Part shown: positions 41,246-54,234 of the stretch, piece after piece
Numbering within the stretch: the first letter of the stretch is position 1
Layout of the letters: each line of letters starts with the position of its first letter
Source: Vibrio diazotrophicus
Lineage (GTDB): Bacteria > Pseudomonadota > Gammaproteobacteria > Enterobacterales > Vibrionaceae
Assembly (NCBI RefSeq): GCF_038452265.1
Contig: NZ_CP151842.1
Coordinates: 620,001-684,000, forward strand
Direction of reading: 5' to 3'
DNA: 64,000 bases
The notes under the pieces: generated by a model
The model's input: the letters and a program-made list of their open reading frames with translations, nothing else
Told to the model about the DNA's origin: nothing
Databases searched by the model: none
Made by a program: the position numbers and the translations under genes

Positions 41246-42610
41246 ATGAACTACTTAATTAAAAATGCCAGCAGTGTCTTTTCTCCTAAACAAGACTGTA
41301 AAGATATACGAATTCATAACGGTATTATCGCCGAGCTAGGGCAGAACTTGCTGCCAGAGCAGGGTGAAGAAATTATTGATGCCAGTGATTGTGTTATCTA
41401 TCCGGGTTTTGTGAATACTCATCATCATATTGCTCAGTCAATCTTGAAAGGAATACCCGCAGGTATTAATGATGGGCTGGGCGACTGGCTTGCCAATGTT
41501 CCTTACCGCTACTGGCCTCAAATCACACCAGAGATCATGTATTCAACCGCGAAGCTTGGTTTCTATGAGTTACTACGGTCTGGCGCAACAACTTGTGCGG
41601 ATCACCATTATCTCTACCACGCCAATTCATCGATGGAATTAGAAGAGGCGGTTTGGCAAGCCGCAGATGAAATGGGAATTCGGCTGGTTTTATGTCGAGG
41701 CGGAGCGACAGTTAAAGGAACACATAAAGGATTAGCGAAAGCAGGCGTCGAGCCTGAATCCGTTGAGTTGATGATAAACCGCTTGGAATCTACTCGCAGT
41801 CGTTATCACCAAGAAGGTGAATTTGCCATGCGTAAGCTGGTGGTCGCCCCAACAACGATTGCTCACTCTTCGACTCCAAGTGATCTTCTTCTATTGTCTG
41901 AATATGCAAGAAGCCAAAAGTTACGTATGCATTCACATATGTTAGAAGTGGATTTCGATAATGAGCAGTCATTGGCGAAATACGGTATGGGCATCGTTGA
42001 GTTCGCACAAAGCTGTGATTGGCTAGGCGAAGATGTTTGGTTTGCGCATTTGGTTAAAGCGACAGAGCAAGATATCAAGCTACTTGCAGAAACAAAGACA
42101 GGCATTGCTCATTGCCCTACATCTAATTGTCGATTAGGTAGTGGGATTGCCCCTGTTATAGCAATGGAAAAAGCTGGAATGCCTATTTCGATTGGTGTTG
42201 ATGGCTCTGCATCGGCTGAATCCGGTTCTATGCTGCAAGAGCTAAACCTTACTTGGTTGATTCATCGAGCGCAAAATGGCCCTAAAGCCACAACCTTAGA
42301 ACAAGTGCTTACTTGGGCAAGTAAAGGCGGAGCAGATATTCTGGGCTTAGAAGGTGTGGGAACCATAGATGTTGGGTATGCCGCTGATATTGTCTTATAC
42401 GATATTAACCAGCCGCGTTTGTCTGGCTGTCATGATTTATCAATGTCTCCGATAATGGCCGGAGAGCCTTCTTATATTAAAGGGAGTTTTGTCAACGGTA
42501 AGATTGCATACCGCCATAGCGACGAAGCGAAATACCTCACTTTAGTTGAAGAAGTACGTCACTCTATCGCCAACTTGAATCAACGAGTGCAAAAGTTAGA
42601 GTTTCTATAA
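41246..42610 (+). CDS. Amidohydrolase, 8-oxoguanine deaminase-like
   Basis: Metal-dependent hydrolase of 454 residues in the cytosine/guanine/atrazine deaminase group. Metal ligands appear in NTHHHIAQSI (HxH), RMHSHMLEV and the Asp of IGVDGSASAESGSM, and CPTSNCRLGSGIAP is typical. The sequence resembles 8-oxoguanine deaminases, which release urate. The ATG at 41246 has AAAGGAAG upstream; the TTG one codon before is less likely. An xanthine-I-like riboswitch precedes it and the gene is divergent from the purine transporter operon. Guanine deaminase or another aminohydrolase remains possible. Confidence 0.82.
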   Translation: MNYLIKNASSVFSPKQDCKDIRIHNGIIAELGQNLLPEQGEEIIDASDCVIYPGFVNTHHHIAQSILKGIPAGINDGLGDWLANVPYRYWPQITPEIMYSTAKLGFYELLRSGATTCADHHYLYHANSSMELEEAVWQAADEMGIRLVLCRGGATVKGTHKGLAKAGVEPESVELMINRLESTRSRYHQEGEFAMRKLVVAPTTIAHSSTPSDLLLLSEYARSQKLRMHSHMLEVDFDNEQSLAKYGMGIVEFAQSCDWLGEDVWFAHLVKATEQDIKLLAETKTGIAHCPTSNCRLGSGIAPVIAMEKAGMPISIGVDGSASAESGSMLQELNLTWLIHRAQNGPKATTLEQVLTWASKGGADILGLEGVGTIDVGYAADIVLYDINQPRLSGCHDLSMSPIMAGEPSYIKGSFVNGKIAYRHSDEAKYLTLVEEVRHSIANLNQRVQKLEFL

Positions 42611-42702
42611 GCTGTTTTATGGCAAATTCGCTTAGATAAAACACGATTTGTTTCTTTCTTAATCAATCAGTCTGAAAACTTGGTTTTTAGGCTGATTTCT
42701 CC

Positions 42703-42730
42703 TTGCCAACTCATTTTTCCTCCCTATAAT
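42703..42730 (+). promoter_or_regulatory. rrn P1 promoter
   Basis: TTGCCA (42703-42708), a 16-base spacer and TATAAT (42725-42730), followed by a GC-rich GCGCCTCC discriminator typical of stringently controlled rRNA promoters. The stretch 42611-42702 is AT-rich and may be an UP element. Confidence 0.8.
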
Positions 42731-42827
42731 GCGCCTCCGTTGACCAGCAATTCTGAATAAAAGAATGTTGGGAAATATGACGGAAAGTTAAATTTCTTAA
42801 GTTAAAGAAAATTAACTAAAAAAGTGG

Positions 42828-42855
42828 TTGACTCTGAATGTTTACTCGCTAAAAT
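42828..42855 (+). promoter_or_regulatory. rrn P2 promoter
   Basis: TTGACT (42828-42833), 16 bases, then TAAAAT (42850-42855). It lies about 125 bases after P1, the usual tandem arrangement. Confidence 0.75.
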
Positions 42856-42892
42856 GACCGTCCGTTTTGAGAGGAATGTCTCGCAAAACCAA

Positions 42893-42904
42893 GCTCTTTA
42901 ACAA
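42893..42904 (+). promoter_or_regulatory. boxA antitermination site in the rrn leader
   Basis: GCTCTTTAACAA matches the rRNA boxA bound by the Nus factors. A second copy, TGCTCTTTAACAA, lies at 44996-45008 between tRNA-Ala and 23S. Confidence 0.85.
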
Positions 42905-42907
42905 TTT

Positions 42908-42941
42908 AAACCTATCAATCTGTGTGGGCACTCGTTGATGA
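42908..42941 (+). repeat. Left arm of the 16S processing stem
   Basis: CAATCTGTGTGG and flanking bases here pair with CCACACAGATTG and flanks at 44696-44727, on the other side of 16S. Together they form the long double strand cut by RNase III. Confidence 0.8.
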
Positions 42942-43139
42942 AAATCAAAGTTAAGTCTTTGTTCTTGTAACAAAGCAACTTAGGTTTCAATGAACTGAGT
43001 GACCAATACAAATAACTTCGGTTACTTGGCACAGTCAATTCATTACCATTCTGTTGGAATGGTAATAGCTTTAAAATTACGTCTTACTTTCGAGTAAGAG
43101 CAGTTTTGAAGTCAGTATTCGTTGAGCCGACAAAATCTT

Positions 43140-44682
<1,543 letters not shown>

Positions 44683-44750
44683 CGTATAGATTCTCTTGAT
44701 GAGTGTCCACACAGATTGATTAGGTTTAAGTAAGTTTAAGAGACGATATT

Positions 44751-44827
44751 GGGTCTGTAGCTCAGGTGGTTAGAGCGTTCGCCTGATAAGCGAGAGGTCG
44801 GTGGTTCAAGTCCACTCAGACCCACCA
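44751..44827 (+). tRNA. tRNA-Ile (GAT)
   Basis: A 77-base tRNA with anticodon GAT at 44785-44787, acceptor GGGTCTG / CAGACCC, TTCAAGT in the T loop and CCA encoded. It lies in the 16S-23S spacer. Confidence 0.97.
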
Positions 44828-44866
44828 ATCTTTCCTTGTGAAGATTGAACAGTATCGACACCTGAT

Positions 44867-44942
44867 GGGGTTATAGCTCAGCTGGGAGAGCGCCTGCCTT
44901 GCACGCAGGAGGTCTGCGGTTCGATCCCGCATAGCTCCACCA
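44867..44942 (+). tRNA. tRNA-Ala (TGC)
   Basis: A 76-base tRNA with anticodon TGC at 44900-44902, T loop TTCGATC and encoded CCA. With tRNA-Ile it forms the usual spacer pair. Confidence 0.97.
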
Positions 44943-45229
44943 TCTTTAAGCGCATTCGATGAGTGCTTTTAAAAATGGTTTTCGTTAGAAAATCTTGCTC
45001 TTTAACAATTTGGAAAGCTGACAGTTAATAATTTGATTAATTATTAACTATTAAAAGTTCTCAAATACTAATCTTTTGATTAGGTACCAATACACATTCA
45101 AGTGTTCTTGGGAATCTTACTTTATAAGTAAGTATTCATATTTGAGTCCGGCAAAATCGAAATGTCTCTCGCTCATTCAAATAATGAGAGACAACTAAAC
45201 CTTGGTTGTTTGCCATACATAAAGACCTC

Positions 45230-45241
45230 TTGGGGTTGTAT

Positions 45242-45248
<7 letters not shown>
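45230..45248 (+). repeat. Left arm of the 23S processing stem
   Basis: The stretch around TTGTATGGTTAAG pairs with CTTAACCATACAA at 48124-48136 after 23S. It is the RNase III stem of the 23S precursor and includes the first bases of the mature RNA. Confidence 0.7.
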
Positions 45249-48131
<2,883 letters not shown>

Positions 48132-48219
48132 TACAACACCCAAGGGGTTTTGTGGACTCAAAGCAAGAACAGAATTGAATGTGTAGAGAACATTAACAGC
48201 TTTCCGAATTTTAAAATTT

Positions 48220-48339
48220 TGCTTGGCGACCATAGCGATTTGGACCCACCTGATTCCATGCCGAACTCAGAAGTGAAACGAATTAGCGCCGATGGTAGTG
48301 TGGGGTCTCCCCATGTGAGAGTAGGACATCGCCAGGCTC
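48220..48339 (+). rRNA. rrf: 5S ribosomal RNA
   Basis: 120 bases starting TGCTTGGCGACCATAGCG with the conserved CCGAACTCAGAAGTGAAACG and the closing ATCGCCAGGCT. Ends are estimated by base-pairing of the first and last segments. Confidence 0.95.
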
Positions 48340-48367
48340 ATATTTAGCACCAAGCGCTAACCAATGC

Positions 48368-48444
48368 GGAGCGGTAGTTCAGTTGGTTAGAATACCGGCC
48401 TGTCACGCCGGGGGTCGCGGGTTCGAGTCCCGTCCGCTCCGCCA
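48368..48444 (+). tRNA. tRNA-Asp (GTC)
   Basis: A 77-base tRNA with anticodon GTC at 48402-48404, acceptor GGAGCGG / CCGCTCC and encoded CCA. It is a distal tRNA of the rrn operon. Confidence 0.96.
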
Positions 48445-48494
48445 CTTCTTTTTTGTTATAGAAAGTGAGAGTCGTCTCATTAAAAACGAACTGC

Positions 48495-48571
<77 letters not shown>

Positions 48572-48579
48572 TTATTAGA

Positions 48580-48607
48580 AGCCTCAGTCGAAAGACTGGG
48601 GCTTTTT
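48580..48607 (+). terminator. rrn operon terminator
   Basis: AGCCTCAGTC / GACTGGGGCT with a GAAA loop followed by TTTTT, directly after tRNA-Trp. Confidence 0.8.
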
Positions 48608-48631
48608 CACATCTGTCGTCTGGATCGTTGC

Positions 48632-48663
48632 TGTAATACTCAATTGATAGAGCAGCGGATTCC
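48632..48663 (+). pseudogene. Partial tRNA copy after the rrn terminator
   Basis: A 32-base stretch resembles the D arm and 5' half of the anticodon arm of tRNA-Trp (48500-48530). AGAGCAGCGGATTCC is identical in both, and the part before it is close but has small changes. The rest of the tRNA, including the anticodon and acceptor, is missing. It looks like a leftover of a duplicated tRNA gene. Confidence 0.7.
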
Positions 48664-48679
48664 TCGAATATCAAAAACA

Positions 48680-48710
48680 AAGGCCACATCGCTTATTGCT
48701 GTGTGGCCTT
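48680..48710. terminator. Terminator between the rrn operon and the glycoside hydrolase gene
   Basis: AAGGCCACA and TGTGGCCTT form a perfect 9-base stem. It can serve the leftward glycosidase gene and any readthrough from rrn. Confidence 0.7.
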
Positions 48711-48740
48711 GTTATTTTATTAGCGCTAATCAACTAACAC

Positions 48741-51443
48741 TTATTCAACGGTTTCTCCGCATTCTGTTTGCTGAGCTTCAACGCCTTTTAGACGCAAAGT
48801 CATGTCCTTTAATGCTGTAATTTTTTTCTGCTTAGCCAGAGCAAATTGAGAAGCTTTTTCACGCAGTTCTTTTTCGTCAACAAGCCATTCTCGCTGCTCT
48901 TTTGCCAGTAGTTGATGAGTGCTTGGTTTTGAATGCAGGACCAGTTCATCAGGAATCAACGAATGTACGCCTTCTATGCTAGGTTTGGCTTGTATACGTA
49001 TTTCTCCTGCTTGTAACGAGGTGCGGATCATTGCAGGCGCTGTTCCCCATTCGACTAATCTTGGATTCGAACTCATGCTCTCTGTCGATATCAATTCGGC
49101 TTCACCCAGTACCGTAAAAGTAATACTGTTTCTTGCTAAGCGTTTGATGTTGCCGCTCTCGTCAGTCACTTCGGCGACTATTGTGACTAACTGGGAACCA
49201 TCTGCGACGATAGGAGTGCTTTCATCCAATAAACGTAGGCGAATACGTGTCGGACGTCTTGCCGGATACTTAACTTCACGACAAACCACTTCGCCGTCAA
49301 CCAATCCTTCTGCAACAAGACAAGCCTCCTCAAACAAGTATGCTCGGTGTTTATCTTTTACCGTCATAAAGTCATAAGCGTTTTTAAAAACGGCGGGTTT
49401 AAATGGAATGCCTATGGTGGTGTTTTTGACTGAAACGGTTCCCACTTCAACACCGCAGAAAGTTAATTTCACTTGGTCTGCATTACTGCACACGATGACG
49501 TCTGAAGGAGAAATAGGCGTCATTTCATGCAGAATCGCAATGTGATAGCCGCTTTCAGCAATAGGGTGTTCCACAAGAGGATTACGTTGGCTGCAGAATA
49601 ACTCATACGCGTATTTGGGCTGACGAAATGCATCCATGATTCCGCCCCAGAACTGTTCCGGATGATAACCTCGTTGATGGTCAAAGCCATGCCATAGCGT
49701 TCCGCCTGCATGCTGTCTTGGTGTTTGATAAAGGGTGTTAATGCTGGTCGCATATTGATGACTACCATCTCCAGAACCGAGAGCATAGTGCATGGCTTGG
49801 ATAATTTGAGCTTGTTCTCCCCAACTGCGATGTACGCGGCTGCTTGAATTATGAGAGTTCCAGTCATCTACATTGTCTCCCCATTCACGGGTAAAGCTGG
49901 CCTTGCCTTTGAATAGGTCAAACTCAATATCGTCCGCTGAGAGTTTGTTACTTCTCATTTGATTCGGGTGGGCATAAACCATATCGGAAAACTGTTGGGC
50001 TTCAAGGTAGCTATCTAGAGGTACGATAGCGCTATACGGTTGCTCTTCATGGACGATTTGATAGATATCTTTGAGGAAACTCTCCGGTTGGTGAGTTTCA
50101 TTAAGAGCGGGTTCGAAAGCCATAACCGATGGATGATTACGATCTCGACGGATCTTCTGTCTGATATTGGATTTTGCTTGTGACACAAACTGCGGTGCAT
50201 CATTCCAGAATTGCCAACCGATGGAAGGAATAAGAAGCAGCATGCCAAGTTCATCAGCCGCATCCATGAAAGCTGGAGACTGGGGATAGTGCGCTGTTCT
50301 GATGACGCGCATACCTGCATCTCTGAGCTTTTTCACATCATACCAATGTAAGTTGTTGCTCAGAGCAGTACCAACATATGCGTGATACTGGTGACGGTTA
50401 ACACCAATAAGTTTATCTTCAAATGCTTGTCCGTTGATATATAGGCCATCTTCGCCACGCAATTCGATAGTTCGAATACCAATTCTGATACGGACTTCAT
50501 CCACTTTTTCTCCTGCCTGATTGAAGAGTGAACATTCTAACCAGTAAAGATGCGGAGAGTCAGGGTGCCATAGCTTTGGATTTTCAACCGTAATCGACTG
50601 TTCTACATGTAGGTTCTGCTGACTTGTTAGCACAACATCTGTGTTGGTAGATTCAATTTCACTCCCTTGCGAGTCAATTAAGCAGGTGTGTAGGGTCAGA
50701 GTGGTGTCTTGAAGAGCTTTATTCGCTAAATGGGATTTGATATTTACAGTGGCGCTTTGTGGCGAAACCTTTTCGAAATGAACAAATATGCCGCCGCCAG
50801 CGACTTCATCGACTTGATTGGCATGGGTAATGTAGGTTTGCGTTGTGGTATACAGCCAAACATGTCGGTACATACCTCCGACATAGGTAAAATCGAGCTC
50901 GGACTGATTTTTACCAGCAGGGAAACTGGAATCATCGCTATTGTCGGCCATTACGCAGAGCAGGTTGCTTGAGCCAACGTTCACATATTCGGTGATATCC
51001 AAAACCATACCGAGAAAACCTTCGTAATTTTCTCTTACTTTCTGCCCATTGATCCAAATCTGAGATTTGCCCTGAATCGCTTCGAAGTTGATGAAAATAC
51101 GTTTGTTAGAGAAACCTTCGGACAGGTCAAATTGTTTGCGATACCAGACTTCTCCCTGATAGTTAATACTTCCGCTGGCATCCTCTGGGAGCAACTCTAC
51201 ACAATGAGGAGCATTGATGATTTCCCACTGGCTGTCATCCAAAGACAGTTCACCCCCTTGAGGATGTGAGCCTTTAAAGAATCGCCAACCAGTACCAAAA
51301 TTAAACAAATCTCTGGGAGATGATTCAGTGTGAAAGAAACCAGCCGTAGAGAATTGTTGATGGCTGGCACTCACCGTTGGTTTACTGGCTAATGAGCGAT
51401 GTGATTGGCAAGGTTTGTATTCTGGGGAGCAGAGTTTGGTCAT
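48741..51443 (-). CDS. Family 2 glycoside hydrolase, beta-galactosidase-like
   Basis: A 900-residue enzyme with the GH2 order: sugar-binding jelly roll (about 50-220), immunoglobulin-like domain, TIM barrel (about 330-620) and C-terminal beta domains. The barrel start GVNRHQYHAYVG and the HYPQSPAFMDAADELGMLLL segment are typical. The likely acid/base Glu is in PALNETH and the nucleophile Glu in FTREWGD. No signal peptide is evident, so it is probably intracellular. No transporter, regulator or other sugar gene is next to it, which is unusual for GH2 genes. The sugar (galactoside, glucuronide or marine polysaccharide fragment) cannot be told. Confidence 0.85.
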   Translation of the reverse strand: MTKLCSPEYKPCQSHRSLASKPTVSASHQQFSTAGFFHTESSPRDLFNFGTGWRFFKGSHPQGGELSLDDSQWEIINAPHCVELLPEDASGSINYQGEVWYRKQFDLSEGFSNKRIFINFEAIQGKSQIWINGQKVRENYEGFLGMVLDITEYVNVGSSNLLCVMADNSDDSSFPAGKNQSELDFTYVGGMYRHVWLYTTTQTYITHANQVDEVAGGGIFVHFEKVSPQSATVNIKSHLANKALQDTTLTLHTCLIDSQGSEIESTNTDVVLTSQQNLHVEQSITVENPKLWHPDSPHLYWLECSLFNQAGEKVDEVRIRIGIRTIELRGEDGLYINGQAFEDKLIGVNRHQYHAYVGTALSNNLHWYDVKKLRDAGMRVIRTAHYPQSPAFMDAADELGMLLLIPSIGWQFWNDAPQFVSQAKSNIRQKIRRDRNHPSVMAFEPALNETHQPESFLKDIYQIVHEEQPYSAIVPLDSYLEAQQFSDMVYAHPNQMRSNKLSADDIEFDLFKGKASFTREWGDNVDDWNSHNSSSRVHRSWGEQAQIIQAMHYALGSGDGSHQYATSINTLYQTPRQHAGGTLWHGFDHQRGYHPEQFWGGIMDAFRQPKYAYELFCSQRNPLVEHPIAESGYHIAILHEMTPISPSDVIVCSNADQVKLTFCGVEVGTVSVKNTTIGIPFKPAVFKNAYDFMTVKDKHRAYLFEEACLVAEGLVDGEVVCREVKYPARRPTRIRLRLLDESTPIVADGSQLVTIVAEVTDESGNIKRLARNSITFTVLGEAELISTESMSSNPRLVEWGTAPAMIRTSLQAGEIRIQAKPSIEGVHSLIPDELVLHSKPSTHQLLAKEQREWLVDEKELREKASQFALAKQKKITALKDMTLRLKGVEAQQTECGETVE

Positions 51444-51798
51444 TGATGAAGCCCTAGAGAACGAAAGAAAAACAACGCTTAACCACTAATTAACTTTGAA
51501 GCGAGGTAAATAGTTCTTAACGGAGCGTTGAAGGAAAAAGAAACGGTATTTTATTAATTTTTAGCCAATAGACTTAAGGTGTACCGGATGTTATTTCGAT
51601 GCATTTCATAAAAATAGAGGTCCTTTAATTTTGCTATAGCAGCCAGAGAAAATGGCGAGTTGGAAGAGGTTGTCTGAAACGTGATATCGCGTTTTTAATT
51701 GTTACAAATTTGATAAATTTTGTTCTCTTAAGTCGCAGGGCATGGTCTAAGATTTGTTAAGTAAAGACGAATGATTCGTAATGAACTAAGGACATTTC
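51444..51798. other. Divergent intergenic region without a gene
   Basis: 355 AT-rich bases between the glycosidase gene and the dienelactone hydrolase gene. An imperfect palindrome, AAACG-GATATC-CGTTT with a following T run, lies at about 51679-51697. I see no clear promoter elements or RNA motif. Confidence 0.4.
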
Positions 51799-52719
51799 AT
51801 GACAGAACGTATTGATACTCTAGCGAGCCAACACCAACAAACAAGGGAAATACCGCAAGAAGCTTTTGATTGGTACGACGAATATGCTCATGGTCTGATC
51901 GACCGTAGAGAGTTTATGAGACGACTCTCTGGACTCGCGGTATTGGGGGTTAGCATGACAGTTCTCACTTCTGCTTTACTACCTAATTACGCTTTGGCAG
52001 AACAGGTATCTTTTAACGATGCAAAAATCAAAGCCGCTTACGTGGAATTTGATTCTCCAAAAGGGCATGGCAAAGGACGAGGTTATCTGGTTATGCCTCG
52101 TGAGTTGACAGGAACTGCGCCAGTAGTTTTGGTTGTGCATGAAAACCGAGGTTTGAACCCTTACATTGAAGATGTCGCAAGACGTCTGGCGATGAATGGT
52201 TATATCGCTTTTGCGCCTGACGCGTTATTCCCTCTAGGTGGTTATCCGGGCAATGACGATGATGGTCGAGCGATGCAAAGCAGTATGGATAAAGCCAAGA
52301 TTGAAGAAGACTTTATTGCTGCCGCAATGTTTATTAAATCCCATGCCAATAGCTCTGGCAAATTGGGTGCTGTGGGATTCTGTTTTGGAGGCTATGTGGT
52401 AAACATGCTTGCTGCCACGATGCCAGACTCTCTGGATGCCGGAGTTCCTTTTTACGGTACACCTGCAGTTGAAAGCATTCGTTCCAATGTCAAAGGGCCG
52501 TTGTTATTGCAGTTTGCAGAACTTGACCAGCGAGTGAATGCTACATGGCCTGATTATGAAAAAGTGCTGATGGCAAACAAAGTTCCATATACTGCGCACG
52601 TATATAAAGGCGTTAATCACGGCTTCCATAACGACTCTACGGGGCGTTATAACGAAGAAGCAGCGGAATTGGCTTGGGAACGCACCTTGACCTTTTTCGG
52701 TGAACATTTAAAAGCATAG
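51799..52719 (+). CDS. Dienelactone hydrolase family protein with Tat-like signal (YghX type)
   Basis: A 306-residue alpha/beta hydrolase. The N-terminus has DRREFMRRLSGLAVLGVSM, a twin-arginine signal, with likely cleavage near ALAE (about residue 68), so export as a folded protein is expected. The DLH core has nucleophile Cys in VGFCFGGY, Asp in FAELDQRVNATW and His in VNHGFHND. The cellular substrate is not known; E. coli YghX is a relative. It is not clearly in an operon with the next gene. Confidence 0.85.
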   Translation: MTERIDTLASQHQQTREIPQEAFDWYDEYAHGLIDRREFMRRLSGLAVLGVSMTVLTSALLPNYALAEQVSFNDAKIKAAYVEFDSPKGHGKGRGYLVMPRELTGTAPVVLVVHENRGLNPYIEDVARRLAMNGYIAFAPDALFPLGGYPGNDDDGRAMQSSMDKAKIEEDFIAAAMFIKSHANSSGKLGAVGFCFGGYVVNMLAATMPDSLDAGVPFYGTPAVESIRSNVKGPLLLQFAELDQRVNATWPDYEKVLMANKVPYTAHVYKGVNHGFHNDSTGRYNEEAAELAWERTLTFFGEHLKA

Positions 52720-52733
52720 TAAATGGAACCAAG

Positions 52734-52780
52734 TGGCTCTTGTATTGAATGTTAAGACCTGAACTTTGATGCAAGAGCCA
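52734..52780 (+). repeat. Inverted repeat with long loop after the hydrolase gene
   Basis: TGGCTCTTG (52734-52742) and CAAGAGCCA (52772-52780) are perfect complements with a 29-base loop. No T run follows, so terminator function is doubtful. Confidence 0.45.
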
Positions 52781-52841
52781 TTACTTGTTGTCGCTCCCAA
52801 TTTTTGAAGCTGTTATGATGTTCAAAAAGAAGGAGTAAGTT

Positions 52842-53174
52842 ATGCCACATTTTCGTTTCCGCGCTGTAGAACCTCAAACGGTGCAAAACTTGTCAAAACC
52901 TCTCACGGATTCACTTCAGTCTTTGATGAATTCTCCTCGTGAAGATTTCACTTTCGAATATATCTACACCACTTTCTATGCAGAAGGAGAGGTGACGGCG
53001 GCATACCCATTCGTGGAAGTATTGTGGTTTGATCGTGGGCAGGAAGTGCAAGATAAAGTGGCAGCCATTGTGACCGAACAAGTGAAAGGCATTGTTGGTC
53101 AGGATTCAAATGTTGCAGTCATCTTCACCGCTCTAAGTCCTGCTGGCTACTACGATAATGCTCAGCATTATTAA
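52842..53174 (+). CDS. DUF1904 family protein
   Basis: A 110-residue protein starting MPHFRFRAVEPQTVQNLSKP. It matches the DUF1904 pattern, a tautomerase-like fold, with FTFEYIYTTFY and a conserved PFVEVLWFDRGQEVQDKVA. The function is unknown. It has an AAGGAG ribosome-binding site. The flavin reductase gene follows after 11 bases, so the two are likely co-transcribed. Confidence 0.8.
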   Translation: MPHFRFRAVEPQTVQNLSKPLTDSLQSLMNSPREDFTFEYIYTTFYAEGEVTAAYPFVEVLWFDRGQEVQDKVAAIVTEQVKGIVGQDSNVAVIFTALSPAGYYDNAQHY

Positions 53175-53185
53175 GGGGTAAGTTG

Positions 53186-53908
53186 ATGAATTCCGTTATT
53201 GATACGATTTTAAATCATCGCTCGATACGTGCTTTTAAAGATACTCCGATTACTCAGCAACAGTTAGACAGCATTATTAAGTCAGGAATTGCGGCTTCCA
53301 GCTCAAGCTTGCTTCAAGTGGTTTCTATTATTCGCGTAACCGATAAAGAGAAGCGCCAGAAGCTGGCAGAGCTATCTGGCAACCAACATTACGTTGCTCA
53401 GGCCGCTGAATTTTTGGTGTTCTGTATCGACTATCAACGTCACTATGAAATGAACCCAAATGTAAAGCCTGAGTTTATGGAGTTAACGCTGATAGGGGCG
53501 GTAGACTCGGGGATTATGGCGCAGAACTGCTTGTTGGCTGCGGAATCAATGGGGCTAGGTGGTGTTTATATTGGTGGGCTACGTAACTCTCCGCAGCAAG
53601 TGGATGAGTTATTGGGCTTACCGAAATACAGCGCAGTGCTGTTTGGTATGTGTCTGGGCCACCCAGACCAAGCTCCTCAGTTGAAACCGCGTTTAGGGGC
53701 TGATGTGATTGTTCACGAGAATACTTACCAGCCTTTGAAAAAAGGTGCGGTTGCTGAATACGATCAGACGATGATTGAGTACTATCAAAGTCGTTCGAGC
53801 AATGTGAAACAACAAGGTTGGTCGGATCAAATCACTGCTAAGCTGAGTCAGGAATCGAGACCGTATATGCTTGGTTATCTGAATGACAAAGGTCTAGCTC
53901 AGAAATAA
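53186..53908 (+). CDS. nfsA: NADPH flavin reductase / nitroreductase (NfsA/Frp)
   Basis: FMN-dependent NADPH oxidoreductase of 240 residues, the same length as Vibrio harveyi Frp, which supplies FMNH2 to luciferase; others act as oxygen-insensitive nitroreductase NfsA. FMN-site residues are in HRSIRAF, ASSSSLLQVVSIIRV and MGLGGVYIGGLRN. Start ATG at 53186 behind AAGGGG; the TTG just before is rejected. A terminator follows. I cannot tell which role dominates here. Confidence 0.9.
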   Translation: MNSVIDTILNHRSIRAFKDTPITQQQLDSIIKSGIAASSSSLLQVVSIIRVTDKEKRQKLAELSGNQHYVAQAAEFLVFCIDYQRHYEMNPNVKPEFMELTLIGAVDSGIMAQNCLLAAESMGLGGVYIGGLRNSPQQVDELLGLPKYSAVLFGMCLGHPDQAPQLKPRLGADVIVHENTYQPLKKGAVAEYDQTMIEYYQSRSSNVKQQGWSDQITAKLSQESRPYMLGYLNDKGLAQK

Positions 53909-53930
53909 TAGAGATTAGAACGCAACAAAA

Positions 53931-53953
53931 AAGCCCAGTCACTGACTGGGCTT
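53931..53953. terminator. Terminator between nfsA and yfhL
   Basis: AAGCCCAGTC / GACTGGGCTT with a three-base loop and A and T runs on either side; suits both convergent genes. Confidence 0.85.
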
Positions 53954-53977
53954 CGTTTTAAAGTGTTTAGAGAGCGA

Positions 53978-54232
53978 TTACGCTAATCCCTGAATAATCA
54001 CAAACTTCTCAAGCAACTCTTCTTCCGTTTCTACATGCTCCGGATCCGTCACGATACAGTTGGTTATCGGGCATACAGACTGACATGTCGGAATCTCGTA
54101 GTGTCCTTTACACTCTGTACAGAGGTTCGGATTGATCTCATAGATATTGTCACCCATAGAGATAGCTCCGTTAGGACACTCAGGCTCACACATGTCACAG
54201 TTAGTGCATTTCTTTGTGATCAATAACGCCAT
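53978..54232 (-). CDS. yfhL: YfhL-family 4Fe-4S ferredoxin
   Basis: An 84-residue ferredoxin with CTNCDMCEPECP and CTECKGHYEIPTCQSVCPI, giving ligands for two 4Fe-4S clusters with a short insertion between the cysteines of the second, the Alvin/YfhL type. It starts two bases after the trhP stop (TAACCATG), so the two are translationally coupled. This pairing suggests it gives electrons to, or supports, TrhP. Confidence 0.9.
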   Translation of the reverse strand: MALLITKKCTNCDMCEPECPNGAISMGDNIYEINPNLCTECKGHYEIPTCQSVCPITNCIVTDPEHVETEEELLEKFVIIQGLA

Positions 54233-54234
54233 GG

